Assembly (NCBI GenBank): GCA_964448755.1
Contig: CAYUXF010000020.1
Location: 1 to 27,210, forward strand
Direction: 5' to 3'
Length of the DNA: 27,210 nt
DNA from: CAYUXF01 sp964448755
GTDB taxonomy: Bacteria; Margulisbacteria; Termititenacia; Termititenacales; CAYUXF01
This document shows, piece by piece, positions 25,098 through 27,210 of the stretch (position 1 is the first letter of the stretch; every line of letters begins with the position of its first letter). Under the pieces are notes generated by a model. It was not told the origin of the DNA, made no database searches, and worked only from the letters and a program-made list of their open reading frames with translations. A program made the position numbers and the translations under genes.

Positions 25098-25126
25098 ATT
25101 TTATACTTTTATTGAGACAAGTTCAA
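25098..25126 (-). promoter_or_regulatory. Promoter of the DUF4914 gene
   Basis: TTGAAC (25126-25121) and TAAAAT (25103-25098) have ideal 17-base spacing. Only eight bases (CTCCGCCA) separate the -10 from the ATG, leaving no room for an untranslated leader. The predicted transcript is leaderless or nearly so. Confidence 0.55.
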
Positions 25127-25195
25127 GAAAAAATTTCAAAAAATCAGCGGGTTTTTTATAAGCCAGACCAACCAACTATCGGTCTCAAAGTAAGG

Positions 25196-25201
25196 TATAA
25201 T
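25196..25201 (+). promoter_or_regulatory. -10 element of the endonuclease V-tspO operon
   Basis: A perfect TATAAT ends seven bases before the GTG start codon of the downstream gene. No convincing -35 is visible at 16-18 bases. The only purine-rich stretch (AAGG, 25192-25195) lies upstream of the -10 and cannot serve as ribosome site for a transcript starting there, so a leaderless mRNA is predicted. Confidence 0.45.
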
Positions 25202-25208
25202 ATACACT

Positions 25209-25541
25209 GTGAGGATCTGGGATATTGAGCCAAAATACTTATGTCGTCAGCACCTTTTAGCTGAACACCGGGAACTTCACGCTATCTGGAATATTATCAC
25301 CAAAAAGAAAAAAGGATACTCTCGACATCCGGAAACACTGCGCTGGGCCGGCAAATTGAATGCTCTTTATAAAAGACACGATATTTTGGTCAAAGAATTT
25401 GCCAGCCGCGGCTACCGTCACCACAGCCCGCTTAAAAAAGTAAAAAACATGGGTTCTGCCAAACAAACAAAATTCATCAACACAATAAAAGAACAAAAAG
25501 AAATACTGACTAACAAACCTTGCGACTGTTTGTTAAAATAA
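25209..25541 (+). CDS. Pyrimidine-dimer DNA glycosylase, T4 endonuclease V-like
   Basis: The 110-residue protein begins MRIWDIEPKYLC and contains RQHLLAEHREL (residues 13-23), closely matching QHLMAEYREL of T4 endonuclease V. H15, E19, R21 and E22 correspond to the phage enzyme's H16, E20, R22 and catalytic E23. A later segment (LRWAGKLNALYKRHDILVKEFASRGY) also fits the family. The phage enzyme excises UV-induced cyclobutane dimers and nicks the abasic site, using its N-terminal amine. Here Met is followed by Arg, so Met is unlikely to be removed, and the N-terminal chemistry would differ from the phage enzyme. The start is GTG, chosen because the motif begins there and a TATAAT sits seven bases upstream. 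TspO follows 25 bases later. Confidence 0.78.
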   Translation: MRIWDIEPKYLCRQHLLAEHRELHAIWNIITKKKKGYSRHPETLRWAGKLNALYKRHDILVKEFASRGYRHHSPLKKVKNMGSAKQTKFINTIKEQKEILTNKPCDCLLK

Positions 25542-25566
25542 GGAATTAAAAGAAAAGGAGTAAAAA

Positions 25567-26037
25567 ATGTTAAATATTCTTTTTTGGATAGTCATCAGTT
25601 TAATAGCCGGAGGCATCGGCTCTTTTTTTACAACACCAGCAATACCAACATGGTACGCAGCTTTAACAAAACCTTTTTTTAGTCCCCCTAACTGGATCTT
25701 TGCACCTGTTTGGACACTTTTATATATTTTAATGGGAATTGCTATGGGACTTATTACTAACACAAAAGTCAAAAAGAAAGACCACAAGTTAAAGAAAAAA
25801 GCATACACACTATTTTGTTCTCAACTTATTCTAAACAGCCTTTGGTCAATATTTTTCTTCGGCCTTAAATTACCTGCACTGGCACTAATTGAAATAATTT
25901 TATTATTAGTATTGATCATCCTAACGACAAAAACGTTTGCCAAAATCAAAAAAGAGACAGGCTATCTGCTCTACCCCTATATCGCCTGGGTCTCTTTTGC
26001 TACAGTTTTAAATGCAGGTATTGTGATCTTGAATTGA
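25567..26037 (+). CDS. tspO: TspO/MBR family membrane protein
   Basis: The 156-residue protein has five predicted membrane helices. The conserved first-loop and TM2 region reads PTWYAALTKPFFSPPNW followed by PVWTLLYILMGIA, and the LNSLWSIFFFG segment of TM4 is also typical. TspO proteins bind porphyrins and related ligands. In several bacteria they act as light-, oxygen- or stress-linked regulators of tetrapyrrole metabolism, and porphyrin photodegradation has been reported for some. AAGGAG lies six bases before the ATG. The gene is the second of a two-gene unit with the endonuclease V-like gene, a pairing that hints at a light- or UV-stress role. The loop between helices 2 and 3 is lysine-rich. 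Confidence 0.9.
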   Translation: MLNILFWIVISLIAGGIGSFFTTPAIPTWYAALTKPFFSPPNWIFAPVWTLLYILMGIAMGLITNTKVKKKDHKLKKKAYTLFCSQLILNSLWSIFFFGLKLPALALIEIILLLVLIILTTKTFAKIKKETGYLLYPYIAWVSFATVLNAGIVILN

Positions 26038-26060
26038 TCTTCAATTATTACAATTAAGAA

Positions 26061-26351
26061 TTAAATGAGCATACCATTGGCGATCTTCATTAGCTTATCT
26101 CTTTGAGATACTGTAAGGCTGACATCAGCAAAGATATCATCACGTACTTCTTTTAAATTACTATATACTTCAAAAACAAACTTGCGATCAGGTTCACGAC
26201 CGATCCATCTGGCATACTCAAGAGTAGAAATTCCTGCTCGCATCTTAGCCAGCCGCGAAATGTATGCAGCATAAATAGCCCGACCCTTGATATAATTTTT
26301 AATATTAAAAGAAAATAATTCGTTAAAACCGCCAACCGTTTTTCTTTGCAT
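26061..26351 (-). CDS. Small protein of unknown function
   Basis: A 96-residue, mostly helical and basic protein with no motif I recognise. It contains clusters of Lys/Arg and aromatic residues (NIKNYIKGRAIYAAY near the N-terminus, REPDRKFVFEVY in the middle) and no membrane segment. Coding status is supported by a strong GGAGG eight bases before the ATG at 26351 and by a TATAAT at 26394-26389 with a TTGGTT 18 bases further upstream. An in-frame ATG at 26357 has only two bases to the GGAGG, so the shorter form is preferred. It is convergent with tspO and is probably transcribed alone. Confidence 0.65.
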   Translation of the reverse strand: MQRKTVGGFNELFSFNIKNYIKGRAIYAAYISRLAKMRAGISTLEYARWIGREPDRKFVFEVYSNLKEVRDDIFADVSLTVSQRDKLMKIANGMLI

Positions 26352-26388
26352 AGCCATATCCTCCGAAAGTAATTAAATTATCTCGGAC

Positions 26389-26418
26389 ATTATAATATAT
26401 CAAGCCGTTTACAACCAA
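26389..26418 (-). promoter_or_regulatory. Promoter of the small orphan gene
   Basis: TATAAT (26394-26389) with TTGGTT 18 bases upstream, followed by a leader of about 30 bases carrying GGAGG. The sequence around the -10 is nearly palindromic, so a TATAAT is also present on the other strand, but no plus-strand gene follows. Confidence 0.4.
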
Positions 26419-26496
26419 CAGATGAAATAAAGGTTAATTAAAAGAAATCGCCCGAACCGCATTATGTCGTTTAAGTCGCCTATCAAATGTTTGCCG

Positions 26497-27210
26497 CTAC
26501 CCCAAACGGTCTAGTGCTTTTATTAGCATAATTTTTATTGTTTTGTTCGATCTAATAGCTAATCCATTTTTATATGCCCTTCTTGCTTTCTCTATTTCAT
26601 TCATTTTCTCATAGACCTGCCCAAGTGCAAGAAAAGCAGGGGCATAATATTGATCCAGCTCAATAGCTTTGCTTATTAATACCATGGCCTTGTCATAGTC
26701 TTCTTTTAAAATATTGAGATTGGCCAAATTCAACAAAGCAAATGTCTCCTGAGGGTCAAGCGCCAGTACAGTATTATAATCCTGTTCAGCTTTTTCCATT
26801 TGATCTAGTTTTATAAAAACTCCGCCTCTATTCAATAGAGTCGGAATAAAATCTGGCTTTTTTGCTAATACCTTATTATATGAATTTAGCGCTTTTTTAA
26901 GCTCATTTTTCATTTCTTGTTCAACGCCCAAATAATGATTATCAAATACTGAACGTGAGCCAGCATATTGAAAAATTATTTCCTGATACATTTCCTCAAA
27001 TTGCATTACTTCCGGATAAGCTTGAGTAACTTTTTCCATCATGCGTGCGGCCGTATTAAACTCTTTTCTCTGCAGATGAATCATGCTCAAATTGTAAACA
27101 TTGATCGGATCAGAAGGCTCAAGCTCATAAGCTTTTAATAAATCATTATATATTTGTGCCGCATATTTTTCCTCGTCTAAAGCGGCATAAGCAATAGCTC
27201 GATTGGAATA
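26497..27210 (-). CDS. TPR-repeat protein (5' end outside the window)
   Basis: The reading frame stays open to the right-hand edge, so only the C-terminal 237 residues are seen. They consist of tandem tetratricopeptide repeats: copies with the usual spacing of Trp/Leu/Gly/Tyr/Ala/Pro are recognisable in YSNRAIAYAALDEEKYAAQI, in PTLLNRGGVFIKLDQMEKAE, in ETFALLNLANLNILKEDYDK and in YAPAFLALGQVYEKMNEIEK. TPR arrays mediate protein-protein contacts; the partner and role here are unknown. A TTG at 27090 is only an internal codon, since repeat sequence continues upstream of it. The end region RSNKTIKIMLIKALDRLG looks like a capping helix. Confidence 0.82.
   Translation of the reverse strand, partial: YSNRAIAYAALDEEKYAAQIYNDLLKAYELEPSDPINVYNLSMIHLQRKEFNTAARMMEKVTQAYPEVMQFEEMYQEIIFQYAGSRSVFDNHYLGVEQEMKNELKKALNSYNKVLAKKPDFIPTLLNRGGVFIKLDQMEKAEQDYNTVLALDPQETFALLNLANLNILKEDYDKAMVLISKAIELDQYYAPAFLALGQVYEKMNEIEKARRAYKNGLAIRSNKTIKIMLIKALDRLG

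Noticed and set aside
27088..27090. TTG start for the TPR protein
   Set aside because: In-frame TPR sequence continues upstream to the window edge, so the gene is simply cut by the window.

Overview
The window looks like chromosomal DNA of a Gram-negative-type, probably fermentative or anaerobic bacterium of roughly 40% GC. Three things point that way. There is a biotin-dependent, sodium-pumping oxaloacetate decarboxylase next to an ATP-type PEP carboxykinase. MurE carries the DNPR motif of meso-diaminopimelate-adding enzymes. One protein looks like an outer-membrane barrel ending in phenylalanine. Divergence of the familiar enzymes and a DUF4914 protein suggest a poorly sampled phylum; a Margulisbacteria- or Elusimicrobia-like lineage is only a guess. 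No tRNA, rRNA, insertion sequence, phage gene or CRISPR array was seen, and no gene-free stretch exceeds 300 bases.

Left part (1-8877). A very AT-rich ketopantoate reductase-like gene (minus strand) is divergent from a four-gene signalling operon (plus strand). The operon encodes a soluble hybrid histidine kinase followed by three response regulators with different outputs: an HD-GYP c-di-GMP phosphodiesterase, a class III adenylate cyclase and a PP2C/SpoIIE-type serine phosphatase. Base composition changes abruptly inside the kinase gene near 2700, so the left flank and the kinase sensor half appear to have a different history from the rest.

Middle part (8874-18327), all minus strand. In transcription order: a short murE and murF; then pckA, birA, oadG, oadA and oadB, which interconvert PEP, oxaloacetate and pyruvate and couple decarboxylation to sodium export, with the biotin ligase that activates OadA inside the cluster; then a protein made of two fused DUF374 acyltransferase domains. 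Both Mur ligases lack N-terminal sequence and part of the central domain. Two palindromic elements lie between genes of this block.

Right part (18428-27210). Two large plus-strand genes encode probable envelope proteins (a FlgD-like Ig protein and a barrel/coiled-coil protein), yet neither has a recognisable signal peptide. A convergent DUF4914 gene encodes a P-loop protein whose core resembles PEP carboxykinase. Divergent from it is a small operon of a T4 endonuclease V-like pyrimidine-dimer glycosylase and TspO. A small orphan gene and the 3' part of a TPR protein gene close the window.

Several first genes of transcription units (the panE-like gene, murE, the DUF4914 gene, the endonuclease V-like gene) have a -10-like hexamer only 6-8 bases before the start codon and no Shine-Dalgarno, whereas most genes inside operons have clear ones. 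This suggests leaderless mRNAs.
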